In this document: in pieces, positions 19,336-31,406 of the stretch
Layout of the letters: each line of letters opens with the position of its first letter
Numbering within the stretch: position 1 is the first letter of the stretch
Source: Campylobacteraceae bacterium
Lineage (GTDB): Bacteria > Campylobacterota > Campylobacteria > Campylobacterales > Campylobacteraceae
Assembly: GCA_031276075.1 (NCBI GenBank)
Contig: JAISNU010000102.1
Span: 1 to 37,216 of the forward strand
Length of the DNA stretch: 37,216 nt
Reading direction: 5' to 3'
Made by a program: the position numbers and the translations under genes
The notes under the pieces: generated by a model
Databases searched by the model: none
What the model was told of the DNA's origin: nothing
The model's input: the letters and a program-made list of their open reading frames with translations, nothing else

Positions 19336-20435
19336 TTTGGATTATTTCGCTGCTTTGTGCCTCGCAATGACGGAGAGATTGTGTCATTGCGAGCGAAGCG
19401 ACGCAATCCATAACATAAACAGAAAAAATTTGTAATTGCAAGTTTACAAAACAGGGATAACTACCCTCTGTCATTGCGAGGAATACGCAGTATGACGAAG
19501 CGATCCAGAGAAATAACATAAAACAATCCAAACAATAAATAAAAAATGTTATTCTATTCATCACTTAATGACACTCTTTTTATTATTATAAATTCTGGAT
19601 TGCTTCGTCGTTCCTCCTCGCAATGACAGAACAGGTTTTTATTTTTTATGGATTTTCACTTGCGCAAGAATGACAATTTCTGTTGTTTCTATTGCGAGCT
19701 TGCGAAGCAAGAAGCAATTTATTGCCATACTCCGTCATTGCGAGGAATACGCAGTATGACGAAGCAATCCAGAATAAAAAATGAAACAAAGCCGTTTTTC
19801 CCACTAATTCCGTCATTGCGACTGCGAGCTTGCGAAGCAGGAAGCAATCCATTTTATTATAAAACATAGATTGCCGCGCTGACTTCGTCAGCTCGCAATG
19901 ACAAAATAACAGTATGTGCTTTGCATGTGGTCGGGTTTATGTGGGGGCGTTGTCGTGCTTCGCTCGCAGTCCTTGCAATGACAAAAAGGCGATGCATGTG
20001 CTTCATTGCCGTTCGGGAATGACAGAAAAGGTAATTATGTTTTTATTTGCATGGGTTGCCATGCTATCAAGAAATACAAGAATAATAACCTTCCGTCATA
20101 CCATCGAAAGCGGGTATTCAAACTAATAAACAATATACTTTATAAATTCTGTCATTACTAAGCATATAATTTTTTTGGATTCCTGCATTCCGGCTTCGCC
20201 TGTCGTTCGGTTGCGGGAATGACAAAGAGAGGCGCATGCGTTTTACTTGTCATTCGGTTGCATGAATGACAAACAGTAAAACACACACTTTCGTCATTGC
20301 GAGCCATTGAAAACGGCAAGGTGATTTATTATTTGTACGATACTCTTTTTATTATTATAAATTCTGGATTGTTTCACCGCAAGCGGCTCGCAATGACGGA
20401 AAGGGAAGATTGCCGCACTCCTCCGCAATGACAAA
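19336..20435. repeat. REP/MITE-like hairpin repeat cluster C (about 9-11 intact or degenerate arms)
   Basis: tgtcattgcgagcgaagcgacgcaatcca (19383), ctgtcattgcgaggaatacgcagtatgacgaagcgatcca (~19470), gtcattgcgaggaatacgcagtatgacgaagcaatcca (~19734), ccgtcattgcgactgcgagcttgcgaagcaggaagcaatcca (~19810). The core actctttttattattataaattctggattg occurs at ~19571 and ~20341. Confidence 0.9.
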
Positions 20436-20759
20436 AGAAGCCTTTATTGTTGCCTATTTATCATAATTACCGAACTGATTTAAAAGAAGTAAAAAACGGA
20501 TAAAATCTACACAATCATAAATTATTTGATACGATAGAAGCAAACTCGCAAAGGAATATTTAAAATTGTTATCTATTTTATAAATATTAAACAGTAAATT
20601 ATGATAACTTAAACCATACACAGCGTTAAATAACTATATATAGTATATCTTAGCTGTGCATGCAAAACTGCTTTTCATAATAAATCTATAACTGTGCCTA
20701 TTCGCTTATAGCTGCAACAAAATCAATCAATTTCCACCCTGCTTCATTATGGTAAAAAT

Positions 20760-21323
20760 TTATTTAACTTTCTCTAAATATTCGCCTCTTACGGTATCTA
20801 CTCTTACAATATCCCCTTCAAGCACATGAAAAGGCACTTGTATGACGGCGCCGCTCTCCAATGTCGCGGGCTTTCTGCCGCCCTGCGTATCGCCTTTGAA
20901 ATTTGGCGGGGTATCTACTATCTTATATTCAACGGTTTGAGGAATTTCCACATCTATTGCAACATCATTATGAAAAAGTACCTCTACTGTCATGCCGTCA
21001 AGCATCCATTTGATAAGATCACCCATTTGCTCTTCTGAAATAGCGACTTGCTCATATGTAGCGGTATCCATAAATTGCAGGTTTTCGCCGTCATCATATA
21101 GATATTGCATAGTTTTTTGACTGAGATTGGGCTGTTCGCACTTATCGCCTGCATGAAAAGTTTTTTCTATGACTTTGCCATTTATAAAAGATTTGATTTT
21201 TGTTCTTACAAATGCCGGTCCTTTTCCCGGTTTTACATGCTGATACTCTACTATTTTATACGGAATACCGTCCAATTCTATCTTTAATCCTTTTTTTAAA
21301 TCACCCATAGAAAATGAAGCCAC
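20760..21323 (-). CDS. efp: Elongation factor P
   Basis: [46 protein letters not shown]. Confidence 0.97.
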   Translation of the reverse strand: MASFSMGDLKKGLKIELDGIPYKIVEYQHVKPGKGPAFVRTKIKSFINGKVIEKTFHAGDKCEQPNLSQKTMQYLYDDGENLQFMDTATYEQVAISEEQMGDLIKWMLDGMTVEVLFHNDVAIDVEIPQTVEYKIVDTPPNFKGDTQGGRKPATLESGAVIQVPFHVLEGDIVRVDTVRGEYLEKVK

Positions 21324-21339
21324 TTTTTTCTCCTGTTAT

Positions 21340-22923
21340 TTATATGTTTACGCTCTGCGCCCAAATACAATTTGGAAGCTCGTTTAATTTTGCAAGAAGT
21401 TCTCTGCCAATATCCTGATCTACAAGTATAACTGCAAGCGCCAATCCATCGCTTCCGCGTCCCAAACGAAAATCCGCTATATTTATATTGTTTTGCGCCA
21501 AAAGCGTACTTATGGACGCGATAACGCCGGGAACATCTCTATTTTTAAATACAATCATTTTGCCTTTTGGTTTAAAATCAGTTTTAAAACCATTTATACT
21601 TACAATTCTTTGTTCATCTTCGCCGAAAACCGTACCGCTTACTTCCGCCACGCCTTTGTCGGTAGAGATTTTCACGGTTACTTTATTGCTGTAACCGCTG
21701 GCAGGCAAAATTTTTGAGCTTGTATCTATTTTTTTATCTAAAGCCATATAGCCTGCGTTTACATAATTGATATTATCCCCCAAAGACTCTTTCAGGGCTC
21801 CAACGATTGCAAATGTCAAAAATGAATCCAAATATTCGCCAATAGCTCCCTCGCCTTCTATATGAATGCCCAAAATCGGGCGTTTGTATATCTGAGCGGC
21901 TAAAAAGCTTATCTTTTGCACAAGTTCAAGATAGGGCGCGGTAGATGAAGGCAAATCTTCCGTTTTGATTGGGAGATTGAGAGCATTTGGATAACTTATG
22001 CCGCGGACTGCCGATAAAGCCTGTTCTGCGGCTTGAATTGCAATCTTTTCTTGGGATTCAAAGGTGTTTGCGCCAAGATGAGGAGTTACCGTTACATTAT
22101 CCAAATCCAAAATTGGATTATCAACGGCAGGTTCTTTGGAAAATACATCTATGCCTGCAAACGCTATTTTGCCGCTTTTTAACCCCTCTATTAGAGCCTC
22201 TTCATTATAAAGCCCGCCGCGCGCGACATTTATAAGCCTCACACCGTCTCTCATTTTGGCGATTTCGGCTTTGCCTATTATATTGACAGTCTCTTTATTT
22301 TTCGGAGTGTGAATAGTGATGAAATCACACGCCAAAATATCGTCAAAATTTTCCGTATATGTCATACCAAATTCCGTTACTTTATTGCATGGAATATATG
22401 GATCATACGCTACAATATCCATACCAAAAGCTTTGGCGCGCACGGCAACACGGCTTCCTATATTGCCAAATCCTATAACTCCGAGCTTTTTGCCGAACAA
22501 TTCTACGCCGTACCATTTTTCGCGCTTCCACATTCTGTCTTGTTTTAACGCATTATGCGCGTAGGGAAAACTTCTTGCGGTTGAGAGGATATGCGTCATG
22601 GTAAGCTCCACAGCGGCTATCGTATTTGCTGTAGGAACATTCATGACAATTACGCCGCGTTTGCTGCACTCGTCTATATCTACATTATCTACTCCTACGC
22701 CTGCGCGGATAATAGCGCTCAGTTTTTTGCCCGCGTCTAAAAATTTTGCATCAACATCCGTAGGACTTCTTGTGATAGCAACATCCGCATCTTTCATAAA
22801 TTCATACAGTTTGTTTTTAGCGGTTTCAGCCGCGTTTATAATCTCTATATCGCTCTCTTTTTCTAAAAGCTTAAAACCTTTTTCATGAATAGTATCACAT
22901 ATAATAATTTTTTTTCGTTTCAC
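21340..22923 (-). CDS. serA: D-3-phosphoglycerate dehydrogenase
   Basis: 527 aa; GKKLGVIGFGNIGSRVA, VARGGLYNEEAL, C-terminal ACT domain. Confidence 0.96.
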   Translation of the reverse strand: MKRKKIIICDTIHEKGFKLLEKESDIEIINAAETAKNKLYEFMKDADVAITRSPTDVDAKFLDAGKKLSAIIRAGVGVDNVDIDECSKRGVIVMNVPTANTIAAVELTMTHILSTARSFPYAHNALKQDRMWKREKWYGVELFGKKLGVIGFGNIGSRVAVRAKAFGMDIVAYDPYIPCNKVTEFGMTYTENFDDILACDFITIHTPKNKETVNIIGKAEIAKMRDGVRLINVARGGLYNEEALIEGLKSGKIAFAGIDVFSKEPAVDNPILDLDNVTVTPHLGANTFESQEKIAIQAAEQALSAVRGISYPNALNLPIKTEDLPSSTAPYLELVQKISFLAAQIYKRPILGIHIEGEGAIGEYLDSFLTFAIVGALKESLGDNINYVNAGYMALDKKIDTSSKILPASGYSNKVTVKISTDKGVAEVSGTVFGEDEQRIVSINGFKTDFKPKGKMIVFKNRDVPGVIASISTLLAQNNINIADFRLGRGSDGLALAVILVDQDIGRELLAKLNELPNCIWAQSVNI

Positions 22924-22956
22924 GCAAACAACCTTTTGAAATATCGCTTCATGTGA

Positions 22957-22975
22957 AGCCGCCTTATTAGCGGCT
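22957..22975 (-). terminator. Stem-loop just downstream of the rpsA stop
   Basis: AGCCGC-cttatta-GCGGCT; no strong U-tract, so possibly an RNA-stabilising hairpin. Confidence 0.4.
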
Positions 22976-22980
22976 CAAAT

Positions 22981-24660
22981 CTATTTTAGCTGGTCTTTGA
23001 TAATATCGCCCAGAGTCATTTTGTCGTCTTTGTTTATCTCGTTCAAGACTTCTCTCTCTTTAATTCTCGAGAGTCTTTTTACAGAGAGGCGTATGCGGTT
23101 TTTCTTTTCATCTATAAAAACTACCACAGCTTCCAATTCGTCTCCCGCTTTCAACTCGCTAATGTTAAGACTGCCGAAATCTTCCTTTCTGATAAGCGCA
23201 TCTACGCCGTCTTCAAGCTCCACAAACAGACCAAAATCCTTTATATCAAGAATTTTGCCCTTTACGATACTGCCGTTTACATATTTTTTGGCATATTTTT
23301 GTATCGGACTCTCTTGAAGCTCTTTTTGGCTTAATGAAATTTTTTCATTTTCACTATCTATTTTGATAATTTTAACATCAATTTCATCGCCTTCCTTGAA
23401 CAAGTTCTTGCATTTTGCGCTTTTATCCCATGAAGAGTCTTCGTTATGCAGCAGCCCTTCAATTGCGCCAATTTTGATAAATGCGCCGAAACTCGTAAGA
23501 GTAGTTACCGTTCCTTTTACCACATCTCCAACTTTATGAGTTTTTGTAAAATCTTCAAACGGCTTGGGAAGAATATTTTTTAAAGAGACGCGCAAACGCC
23601 TCTCTTTGATGTTTATCTCTATAACTTCCACATCTATTTGCTGCCCTTCGCTTATATAATCTTTCGGGTGCTTAATGTTCTTATCCCATGAAATTTCTGA
23701 TATATGCAAAAATCCTTCCACATCGTTGCCCAAGTCAACAAATGCGCCGTAAGGCTCTATATTGCTTACGATAACCTGTATAACATCTTTAACTTCAAGT
23801 TGGTCTTCTATCTCTTTCCATGGGTCGGGCTGCGCCGATTTGATAGATAAAGACAAGTGTCTTTTTTCTTTGTCGTAACTAACGGCTTTTACTAAAATTC
23901 TGTCGCCCTCTTTATAAAACGAACTCGGATTTACCGGACCTCTATAACTTATCTCGCTATAATGAACAAGTCCGTCCACGCCGCCCACGTCAACAAACAT
24001 GCCATAAGTGGTAATCTTTTTGACGACGCCCTCTATTGCTTCATTTTTCTCCATCAACTCTTGAATAATATCTTTCCGCCTTTTGCGTTCCTCGTCTAAA
24101 GGTTTTTTTCTGGAGACTACTATGGATTGATTTTCTTTATCTATTTTTAAAACTGAAACTTTGACAGTTTTACCTGTCAAACTCTGCGGATCTTTTGCCG
24201 CAATTTGGGAGCGCGGCATAAAAAAGTCTATTCCATCGCTGTTTTCAACGATAAGCCCGCCCTTGTTTTTGCCGATAACTTTTACATCAAACAAGAGATT
24301 GTCATTCTCATTAAAATTATCTATAAAAGCTTTTATCTTCTCTTTTTTGACGGCTTTTTTGTGAGAAACCATAGGTTTTTCATTTCTATAGCCTGTTATC
24401 ACAACTTTTATGGTATCGCCTGCTTTATAAGTAAAATTGCCTTCTTCATCTTTAATTTCGGAAATATGAAGCCTTCCTTCACTCTTTTTGCCTACATCTA
24501 CCAAAACAATATCATCTCTAATCTCTACGATGACGCCATCAACTGTTACTTCATTGTCAGTCTCTTTAAAAGACTCCTCAAGCATTGCGGCAAAATTTTC
24601 ATCATCTGTAAATTCTGCGGCTTCGCTGTTTTGAACACTATTGTTCACCTCTTTTGCCAT
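22981..24660 (-). CDS. rpsA: 30S ribosomal protein S1
   Basis: 559 aa; multiple S1 domains (GMFVDVGGVDGLVHYSEIS; GAFVDLGNDVEGFLHISEISW; etc.). Confidence 0.96.
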   Translation of the reverse strand: MAKEVNNSVQNSEAAEFTDDENFAAMLEESFKETDNEVTVDGVIVEIRDDIVLVDVGKKSEGRLHISEIKDEEGNFTYKAGDTIKVVITGYRNEKPMVSHKKAVKKEKIKAFIDNFNENDNLLFDVKVIGKNKGGLIVENSDGIDFFMPRSQIAAKDPQSLTGKTVKVSVLKIDKENQSIVVSRKKPLDEERKRRKDIIQELMEKNEAIEGVVKKITTYGMFVDVGGVDGLVHYSEISYRGPVNPSSFYKEGDRILVKAVSYDKEKRHLSLSIKSAQPDPWKEIEDQLEVKDVIQVIVSNIEPYGAFVDLGNDVEGFLHISEISWDKNIKHPKDYISEGQQIDVEVIEINIKERRLRVSLKNILPKPFEDFTKTHKVGDVVKGTVTTLTSFGAFIKIGAIEGLLHNEDSSWDKSAKCKNLFKEGDEIDVKIIKIDSENEKISLSQKELQESPIQKYAKKYVNGSIVKGKILDIKDFGLFVELEDGVDALIRKEDFGSLNISELKAGDELEAVVVFIDEKKNRIRLSVKRLSRIKEREVLNEINKDDKMTLGDIIKDQLK

Positions 24661-24720
24661 TACTTTCCTTTTGGTGTGGTTTGTTCGTCTTTTATGGGCA
24701 AAACGAATTCAAAACATATA

Positions 24721-25554
24721 TTATACTTTAATTTTTCTGATTTTTTCAATAATTTTTTCAATAATCCAATTTGGAGTTGAAGCCCCAGCTGTTATCCCGC
24801 ATATTCTTTTGCCGTCAAACCACGATGAATTCAGCTCTGCGGCGTTTTCTACAAGAAAAGAGTCTTTGCAATATTCTTTGACGATTCCGTATAATTGTTT
24901 TGTATTTGACGAGTTTTTTCCGCCGATAACTATAACAACATCGGCATCCATCGCCAATTCGCGCGCTGCATCTTGATTTTCAAAGGTCGCATTGCAGATA
25001 GTATTAAAAACTCTTACTTCCGCACATATTTTCACCAAAAAATTTACAATTTTCAAAAATTCGTTTATATTGCGCGTAGTCTGCGACACAAGAGCCGCTT
25101 TTTTGCCGATATTTATATTCTTTATCTCTTCAATACTCAATACGACATATACATTATCATGCAGGCTGTAACTCTTGACGCCTTTTACTTCGGGGTGGCT
25201 TTTATCGCCGAAAATGATTATCGTATAGCCTTGCGCGCTCATCTCTTCGCAAATCTTTTGAGGCTTTGTAACAAATGGGCATGTAGCGTCTATTATCTCT
25301 ACGCCGATGTTTTTTAACTTTTCCAAATCCTCTTTTTGAATACCATGCGTGCGGATAATCGCTTTTTTGATGCCCTGTGCTTCGGCTACGCTGCTAAGCG
25401 TTTCAACATTATAGTTATTTTTCAGCCTCAAAATCTCTTCGTTATTGTGTATCAAAGGACCTATTGTGAAAGCTCCTGGCGTATTTTGCGCAATATTTAT
25501 CGCTCTTTTTACGCCAAAACAAAATCCGTAATTTTTGGCTAATTTTATCTCCAT
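24721..25554 (-). CDS. ispH: 4-hydroxy-3-methylbut-2-enyl diphosphate reductase
   Basis: MEIKLAKNYGFCFGVKRAI...; FTIGPLIHN; ITAGASTPNWIIEK. Confidence 0.97.
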   Translation of the reverse strand: MEIKLAKNYGFCFGVKRAINIAQNTPGAFTIGPLIHNNEEILRLKNNYNVETLSSVAEAQGIKKAIIRTHGIQKEDLEKLKNIGVEIIDATCPFVTKPQKICEEMSAQGYTIIIFGDKSHPEVKGVKSYSLHDNVYVVLSIEEIKNINIGKKAALVSQTTRNINEFLKIVNFLVKICAEVRVFNTICNATFENQDAARELAMDADVVIVIGGKNSSNTKQLYGIVKEYCKDSFLVENAAELNSSWFDGKRICGITAGASTPNWIIEKIIEKIRKIKV

Positions 25555-26837
25555 TATTCTACTCTTGTCAATTTACTCAAAATATCAATAAAATTCGGAA
25601 AAGATGTGTTTATGCACTCCGTATCCTCAATAACTCCGCCGCATGCAAGCGCCGCTATGGCAAAGCTCATGGCGATTCTATGGTCGCCGAAACTTTGTAC
25701 TTTAAAACTTTTAAATTCTCCGCCTTTTATATTGTAGCCGTCCTCTTTTTCCGCCGCTTCTATGCCGCAAAGTTTCAGATTTTGAACCACGGCGCTTATT
25801 CTATCGCTCTCTTTGACTCTAAGTTCTTTGGCGTTTTTGACGCTGCTGATACCCTGCGCATGCGCAAAAACAATGGAAAGCGCGGGCAGTTCGTCTATAA
25901 GCCATGAGATATTTTCGCTCACTTCAACGGCTTTTAGCGGTGCATGTTGGACGATAATATCGCCGATATTTTCGTATTTTTCGTCTTTTTTCACAAATTC
26001 TACTTTCGCGCCCATTTTTTGCAAAATTTTATAGGCTTCAATGCGCGTTTTATTTAAAAGCACATTTTTCAAAGTTACTTTTGAATTTGGCGTAACCGCC
26101 GCCGCCGCCGCGAAAAAAAATGCGCTTGAAGGGTCGGCAGGAATGGTAATATCCAAAGGCTGAAGCGGTTTTTTATTTGGATAAACAGTAATTTTACCGC
26201 TCTCGCATCTAATATCGGCGCCCATGCCTTTTAACATTTTTTCCGTATGGTCGCGGCTAAGCTCGGGTTCGCTAAAAATACTCGGCATATCGTTTTTTGA
26301 ATTTACCGCGCTTAAAATCAGCGCGCTTTTTACCTGCGCGGAAGATATCGGGCTTTTGTAATCAAACGATTTTAAACCGCCGCCTCTGATGCAAATCGGC
26401 GATAAATCGCCTTTTTTTCTACCATCTATTTTTGCGCCGATATTTCTTAAAGGCTCGGCAACTCTTTTCATGGGACGATTTGCTAAATATTTATCTCCAT
26501 GAAGCACAAAAAAACCGCTGCATGAGCTTAAAAATCCCATGAAAAGCCGCATTGCCGTTCCGCTGTTGCCGCAGTCAAGTATTGAAGGCGGTTCTATGAT
26601 GCAAGAAGGCGGAGTTATGTATAAAATCCCGCTCTCGTCTTTTACTTCGGCTCCAAGCGATTTTACAATATTCAGCGTGCAGAGCGTATCTTCGGCGCGC
26701 AAATAGTTTCTGACAATAGATGTTTTATCGCTCAAAAGCGAAAAAAGCGCGCATCTGTGAGAGATTGACTTGTCAGGCGCGATATTTGATATCTGCAAGT
26801 CAAACGAAGCGGCTTTGCTTACATGCAAGATATTCAT
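25554..26837 (-). CDS. aroA: 3-phosphoshikimate 1-carboxyvinyltransferase (EPSP synthase)
   Basis: DKSISHRCALFSLLS, LDCGNSGTAMRL, FGDHRIAMSFAIA. Confidence 0.97.
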   Translation of the reverse strand: MNILHVSKAASFDLQISNIAPDKSISHRCALFSLLSDKTSIVRNYLRAEDTLCTLNIVKSLGAEVKDESGILYITPPSCIIEPPSILDCGNSGTAMRLFMGFLSSCSGFFVLHGDKYLANRPMKRVAEPLRNIGAKIDGRKKGDLSPICIRGGGLKSFDYKSPISSAQVKSALILSAVNSKNDMPSIFSEPELSRDHTEKMLKGMGADIRCESGKITVYPNKKPLQPLDITIPADPSSAFFFAAAAAVTPNSKVTLKNVLLNKTRIEAYKILQKMGAKVEFVKKDEKYENIGDIIVQHAPLKAVEVSENISWLIDELPALSIVFAHAQGISSVKNAKELRVKESDRISAVVQNLKLCGIEAAEKEDGYNIKGGEFKSFKVQSFGDHRIAMSFAIAALACGGVIEDTECINTSFPNFIDILSKLTRVE

Positions 26838-26845
26838 TTGCGCTC

Positions 26846-29206
26846 TTATCTAACCGCGGCTTTTAAAACACAAATCAAACCCTCTAAAATCTGCTCCATG
26901 AAAGCGTTTATCTCTTCATCTACAAATGTTTTTTCGTCAGGTTCAAATATAAAAGTCAATGTTACGCTCTGTTTATCTCCCAAAGAGTCGTTTGAATAAA
27001 TATCTATCGGATAAAACTCTTTGAGTTCTTTCGGCGCGCGATCCTTTATGCACTTGCTAATATCCATGTAGGCGGTTTTTTTGGAAACTAAAATACTCAA
27101 ATCCCTTGAAACGCTCGGAAGTTTTGAGTAAGGCTTTGCAGTTTTGCGCTCGTAATTTAACTTTTCAAAATCAATTTCGCAAATATATGTCCTGCCTAAA
27201 CCATAATCTTTTGACGCCGCCGCTCTGCCTGCAAAACCGATACTTTCGCCTTCCACCAACAATTCCGCAAATTCGTAAGGGCTGTAAAATCTGTTTTTCG
27301 GCGTTATGGGAATTATTTCAAAATTTCCCAAAACGGCGCTGATTTTTTCCATAAACAGCGCAAAATCTATCTCTTTTGGCTTACCATGATTAACAGGGCT
27401 CGGCAATTCGCTCTCGCCGCTTGAAATAAAGCTCAAAACCGTCTTTTCGCCGCGCGCCGCATCAAATACCTTTCCGCTCTCAAATAAATTTACGCTTCGT
27501 CTGCCGGCTTTTATATTATTGCCTGCCGCTTCTATGAGATTAAGAGCGCAGGAAGAGCGAAGCGTGTTAAGTTCGTTCGTTATGGGATTTGCGATATCCA
27601 ACTCTTCACGCACGCATTCAAAACCATATAAAAGCTGCTTCGCTCTATCTGTAAAAATGTAACTTACGCTTTCAAAAAATCCCGCAGCAACGGCTTTATG
27701 CCTGTAAAATTTCTTTTTTTGAAAATTGTTATAAACGCCGTTTATGCGGTTTGTTTCTACAAATTCAAGCGGCTTGGAGTTGATATTGTCTATGCCGACT
27801 ATTCTTACTATCTCTTCGCAAATATCCTGAATATTTGAAACATCATGCCTGAAAGAGGGGATATCGATCACAAGCAGATTTTGTTCCGGTTTGAAAACAG
27901 GATAAAATCCAAGATTTTTCAGTATGGATATAATTTCTGTTTTACTGATTTGCGCGCCTATGATATTAAAAATATCTTCAAAATCTATATTTATCTGCTT
28001 CAAAGGCTGCTCTTTCAGTGCGCTTTGAGTACCTGTCAAAATAGCGGCTTTTGAAGTTGAATTCAGCAAAATACTCAAATAATTCAAACCAAAATCAAGA
28101 TTGGTTTCGCTTCCTCTAAGAGCGCGAAATAGCGCGAAATCGGACTCTTTGGCATTTCTTGCGCCGTTTTGTCCAAGCATATACGGATCTATAAAGCTTG
28201 CCTCTACGATAACCAAATCATCGCTTTCGTCAGGTTTTGAGTTTTCGCTTTGCCAAACTCCCACATAAGAAACAAGCTCTTTGCCAAATACTGCGTCCAG
28301 ATTGTTTTCATCTTTTTTCACGACAATTTCCATTTTCGCGCTTGCATACGGATTTTCGCTCCTGCTTTTTACCTCTTCAAAAATGCCGAATTTATAAGCT
28401 CTCAGTATAACGCCCGAAGCATGCGAAGCATAAGAAAGATATCGCTCCAAAATACTTTTTTTAACATCATTGCCGCTCATGGCAAGACGCAAATCTATCA
28501 GCGTATTGCCGCTCAACTCTTTTTTATTGATAACTTTGTAAACCAAAGATGCGTTTACGCCGCTTTTAACGCTTAATTCTAAAATGCGTCCTATACCTAT
28601 CTGTTCGGAATCGTCAGGTAAAACAGGAGGAATTTTTACTTTGGAGTTATAAACTGCGCTCAAATCGCGCGCAATGCCGTGAATACTCAAACAGTCGCCT
28701 CTGTTCGGCGTCAATTCTATCTCTATGGCATCGTCTTGAAATTCAGGAATATCCGCAAGCGCAGTTCCGGGTTTAATATCCTTGAAACTACCGTCCAAAA
28801 CCATTATCCCGTCATTTATTTCAGGATATCCAAGCTCCGTTGACGAACATATCATGCCTTGAGATTTTACGCCTCTTAATATACTCTCCTGTATAAGCGT
28901 CCCATTCGGAAGTCTGCACCCTTCAAGCGCGACCGCTACCAATTGACCCTTTTGCACATTTTTCGCACCGCATACAATTTGCAAATCCTCGCTCTGCCCA
29001 ATATCTACCGTACATATGCTTAATTTTTCGGCATTTGGATGCTGCTCTTTTGCCTTTACAAAACCTGCCGCGCACTTTTCAATCATGCAATACTGCGTAA
29101 TAGAACTTACTTCAAGCCCAATTTTATTTAATGTTTGACATAACTCTTCCGTGCTTCTCCCGCCCAAATCTATCCATTCGTTGAGCCAATTTCTTGTAAT
29201 TATCAT
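26846..29206 (-). CDS. pheT: Phenylalanyl-tRNA synthetase beta subunit
   Basis: 786 aa; [50 protein letters not shown]. Confidence 0.97.
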   Translation of the reverse strand: MIITRNWLNEWIDLGGRSTEELCQTLNKIGLEVSSITQYCMIEKCAAGFVKAKEQHPNAEKLSICTVDIGQSEDLQIVCGAKNVQKGQLVAVALEGCRLPNGTLIQESILRGVKSQGMICSSTELGYPEINDGIMVLDGSFKDIKPGTALADIPEFQDDAIEIELTPNRGDCLSIHGIARDLSAVYNSKVKIPPVLPDDSEQIGIGRILELSVKSGVNASLVYKVINKKELSGNTLIDLRLAMSGNDVKKSILERYLSYASHASGVILRAYKFGIFEEVKSRSENPYASAKMEIVVKKDENNLDAVFGKELVSYVGVWQSENSKPDESDDLVIVEASFIDPYMLGQNGARNAKESDFALFRALRGSETNLDFGLNYLSILLNSTSKAAILTGTQSALKEQPLKQINIDFEDIFNIIGAQISKTEIISILKNLGFYPVFKPEQNLLVIDIPSFRHDVSNIQDICEEIVRIVGIDNINSKPLEFVETNRINGVYNNFQKKKFYRHKAVAAGFFESVSYIFTDRAKQLLYGFECVREELDIANPITNELNTLRSSCALNLIEAAGNNIKAGRRSVNLFESGKVFDAARGEKTVLSFISSGESELPSPVNHGKPKEIDFALFMEKISAVLGNFEIIPITPKNRFYSPYEFAELLVEGESIGFAGRAAASKDYGLGRTYICEIDFEKLNYERKTAKPYSKLPSVSRDLSILVSKKTAYMDISKCIKDRAPKELKEFYPIDIYSNDSLGDKQSVTLTFIFEPDEKTFVDEEINAFMEQILEGLICVLKAAVR

Positions 29207-30195
29207 TTAAATTGCTCCAATAGTCGTAAATCCCCTTCAAAAAGCGCGCGCAAATCCGGAATTCTGTGCAGCAGCATGGCAGATCTTTCCATGCCCATGC
29301 CGAATGCATATCCGCTGCAATTTTTATAACCTACCGCATTAAACACATTTTGATCCACTGTTCCGCAGCCCAAAACTTCAAGCCAGCCCGTATTTTTACA
29401 TACCCTGCATCCCGAACCATGACAAAATATACAGCTTATGTCCACCTCTGCGCTTGGCTCCGTGAAAGGGAAAAAACTCGGACGAAAGCGCACTTTAACA
29501 TCTCCGAACATATATTTTAAAAACTCTTCCAGAATGGATTTGAGATTGGCAAACGATACCGCCCCTTTTTTATCCACAACAAGCCCTTCTATCTGATGAA
29601 ACATCGGCGTATGCGTCAAGTCAAGATCAGGTCTAAACACGGCGCCCGGGCAAATCATGCGCACAGGCGGCTGCTGCGAAAGCATAGTTCTTATCTGAAC
29701 AGGCGAAGTGTGCGTCCTTAAAAGCGCGCCGTCTTTAAAATAAAATGTATCCTGCATGTCGCGCGCGGGATGAAATTTAGGCAGGTTTAGAGCCTCAAAA
29801 TTATGAAAGTCGTCTTCTACCAAAGGACCGTCTTCTACTGAAAAGTTAAGCGACGCAAAATATTCCGTAATCTTATCCATAGTGTCCATGACGGGGTGAA
29901 GCGCGCCGATATTTGCGCCTTTGGAGTATAAACTCACATCAAGAGCGTCTCGTTTTAGTATATCCTCATACTCTTTTGCTTCCAAAAAAGTTTTTTTGGC
30001 ATTTACAAGTTCGCCGAATTTCTCTTTTTCTTCATTTAATTTTGCGGCGTAAGATATTTTTTCGCCGCCTTCCAACTCTTTAAGTTTTGCAAACTCTTTG
30101 GAAAAATACCCTTTTTTGCCAAATACCTCAACCCTTAATCGTTCCAATTCCTTAACGCTATTGCACTCTTCTATGCTTTTTTGCAATGTTTCCAA
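29203..30195 (-). CDS. pheS: Phenylalanyl-tRNA synthetase alpha subunit
   Basis: 330 aa; [36 protein letters not shown]; overlaps pheT. Confidence 0.97.
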   Translation of the reverse strand: METLQKSIEECNSVKELERLRVEVFGKKGYFSKEFAKLKELEGGEKISYAAKLNEEKEKFGELVNAKKTFLEAKEYEDILKRDALDVSLYSKGANIGALHPVMDTMDKITEYFASLNFSVEDGPLVEDDFHNFEALNLPKFHPARDMQDTFYFKDGALLRTHTSPVQIRTMLSQQPPVRMICPGAVFRPDLDLTHTPMFHQIEGLVVDKKGAVSFANLKSILEEFLKYMFGDVKVRFRPSFFPFTEPSAEVDISCIFCHGSGCRVCKNTGWLEVLGCGTVDQNVFNAVGYKNCSGYAFGMGMERSAMLLHRIPDLRALFEGDLRLLEQFK

Positions 30196-30309
30196 TGGTT
30201 TACCTTAAAATGCAAATTTTGAATTTCAGATTGTAATCAAATTTTAATTATAAAAGAGTTAAAGCAAAAATAGTTTATACTCTTGAAAATTTTCCAAAAG
30301 GAGTTTAAA

Positions 30310-30666
30310 ATGACCATTTTTACAAAAATCATAAACGGCGAAATTCCAAGCAACAAAGTGCTTGAAAACGACAATTTTCTAGCCTTTCATGATATCAATC
30401 CAAAGGCGCCCGTGCATATATTGATAATTCCGAAAAAAGAAGTTGAAAATTTTCAAAGCGTAAGCGCGGAATTGATGGGCGAAATGACGCTTTTTATACA
30501 TGAGGTCGCAAAGCTCATGGGGCTGGATAAAAGCGGGTACAGGCTTATTACCAACAACGGCAAAGACGGCGGACAGGAGGTAATGCATCTGCATTTTCAC
30601 ATGCTGGGAGGTTCAAAGCTTATATGGCCTCATTTATCGGATACGGATACAAAAAACTTTTTTTAA
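30310..30666 (+). CDS. HIT-family (HinT-like) nucleotide hydrolase
   Basis: MTIFTKIINGEIPSNKVLENDNFLAFHDINPKAPVHILIIPKKE...MHLHFHMLGG; SD AAAAGGAG before 30310. Confidence 0.95.
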   Translation: MTIFTKIINGEIPSNKVLENDNFLAFHDINPKAPVHILIIPKKEVENFQSVSAELMGEMTLFIHEVAKLMGLDKSGYRLITNNGKDGGQEVMHLHFHMLGGSKLIWPHLSDTDTKNFF

Positions 30667-30779
30667 ATTTTTATATTCCATATTATAAATAAAAAATGTG
30701 GGCATAAAAAACTTTTTGTGATATTTTTGTTATATCCATTCTATACCATATCTACTCAAAATTAGTAGGATATGCATAA

Positions 30780-31406
30780 ATGAACAGTATAACAAATGAT
30801 ATTATAAAAATGTCTTCGGCTATCGTTGAAACAAGTTACGATATACTTGAAGGATTGAAAAAGAGCGATGTCGTTTTGCTTGAAAAAGCCATAGAGCAAT
30901 TGGCAAACATAGACATAAACGCAAACAAAATAGATAATAAAATCATCTCTTCCATACAGCTTTTATGTAAATGCGAAAATAGCACAAGAGAGCTTGTGTC
31001 GTATTTCAGGATAGTCAGCGAATTTGTCCAAGCGGCGCGCATTTTAAGATCTTTTTGCAGATATATCTTAACATATATAAACGAACACTCTTTTATGGCT
31101 GCAAAAGAGTACATTTTGAAAATTTTTCAATTATCCATAGACGCTTTCATAATGTCGATAGAGCTTATAAAAAAACGGGATTACTTGGATAATACATTTC
31201 GTCAAATTAGAGTCAAACAGGCAGAAGGACACGAATTACTTGCAAAATTAGAGAAAAATATTACGGAGTTTGACACAAAATATACGCTCAAATGCGCAGG
31301 AGTATTAAATACGGCGGAAAAACTTGATGAAGTATTTAAAACTGCTATCGCCATAGCAAAGATTATTTTACTTATACATGACAATGGAAAAATTAGGATA
31401 TGCTGA
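30780..31406 (+). CDS. PhoU-domain-like protein
   Basis: 208 aa all-alpha protein; VVLLEKAIEQLANIDINANKIDNKIISSIQLL...ELVSYFRIVSEFVQAARI resembles PhoU repeats. Confidence 0.5.
   Translation: MNSITNDIIKMSSAIVETSYDILEGLKKSDVVLLEKAIEQLANIDINANKIDNKIISSIQLLCKCENSTRELVSYFRIVSEFVQAARILRSFCRYILTYINEHSFMAAKEYILKIFQLSIDAFIMSIELIKKRDYLDNTFRQIRVKQAEGHELLAKLEKNITEFDTKYTLKCAGVLNTAEKLDEVFKTAIAIAKIILLIHDNGKIRIC

Noticed and set aside
19094-20126. ORFs 19094-19564, 19646-19867, 19648-19869, 19914-20126
   Set aside because: Overlap repeat cluster C or antisense of the 255-aa gene; repeat-derived peptides.
20460-20760. tRNA or small RNA in the intergenic region before efp
   Set aside because: Only AT-rich sequence with a short ctatatatag palindrome; no cloverleaf or known RNA fold seen.
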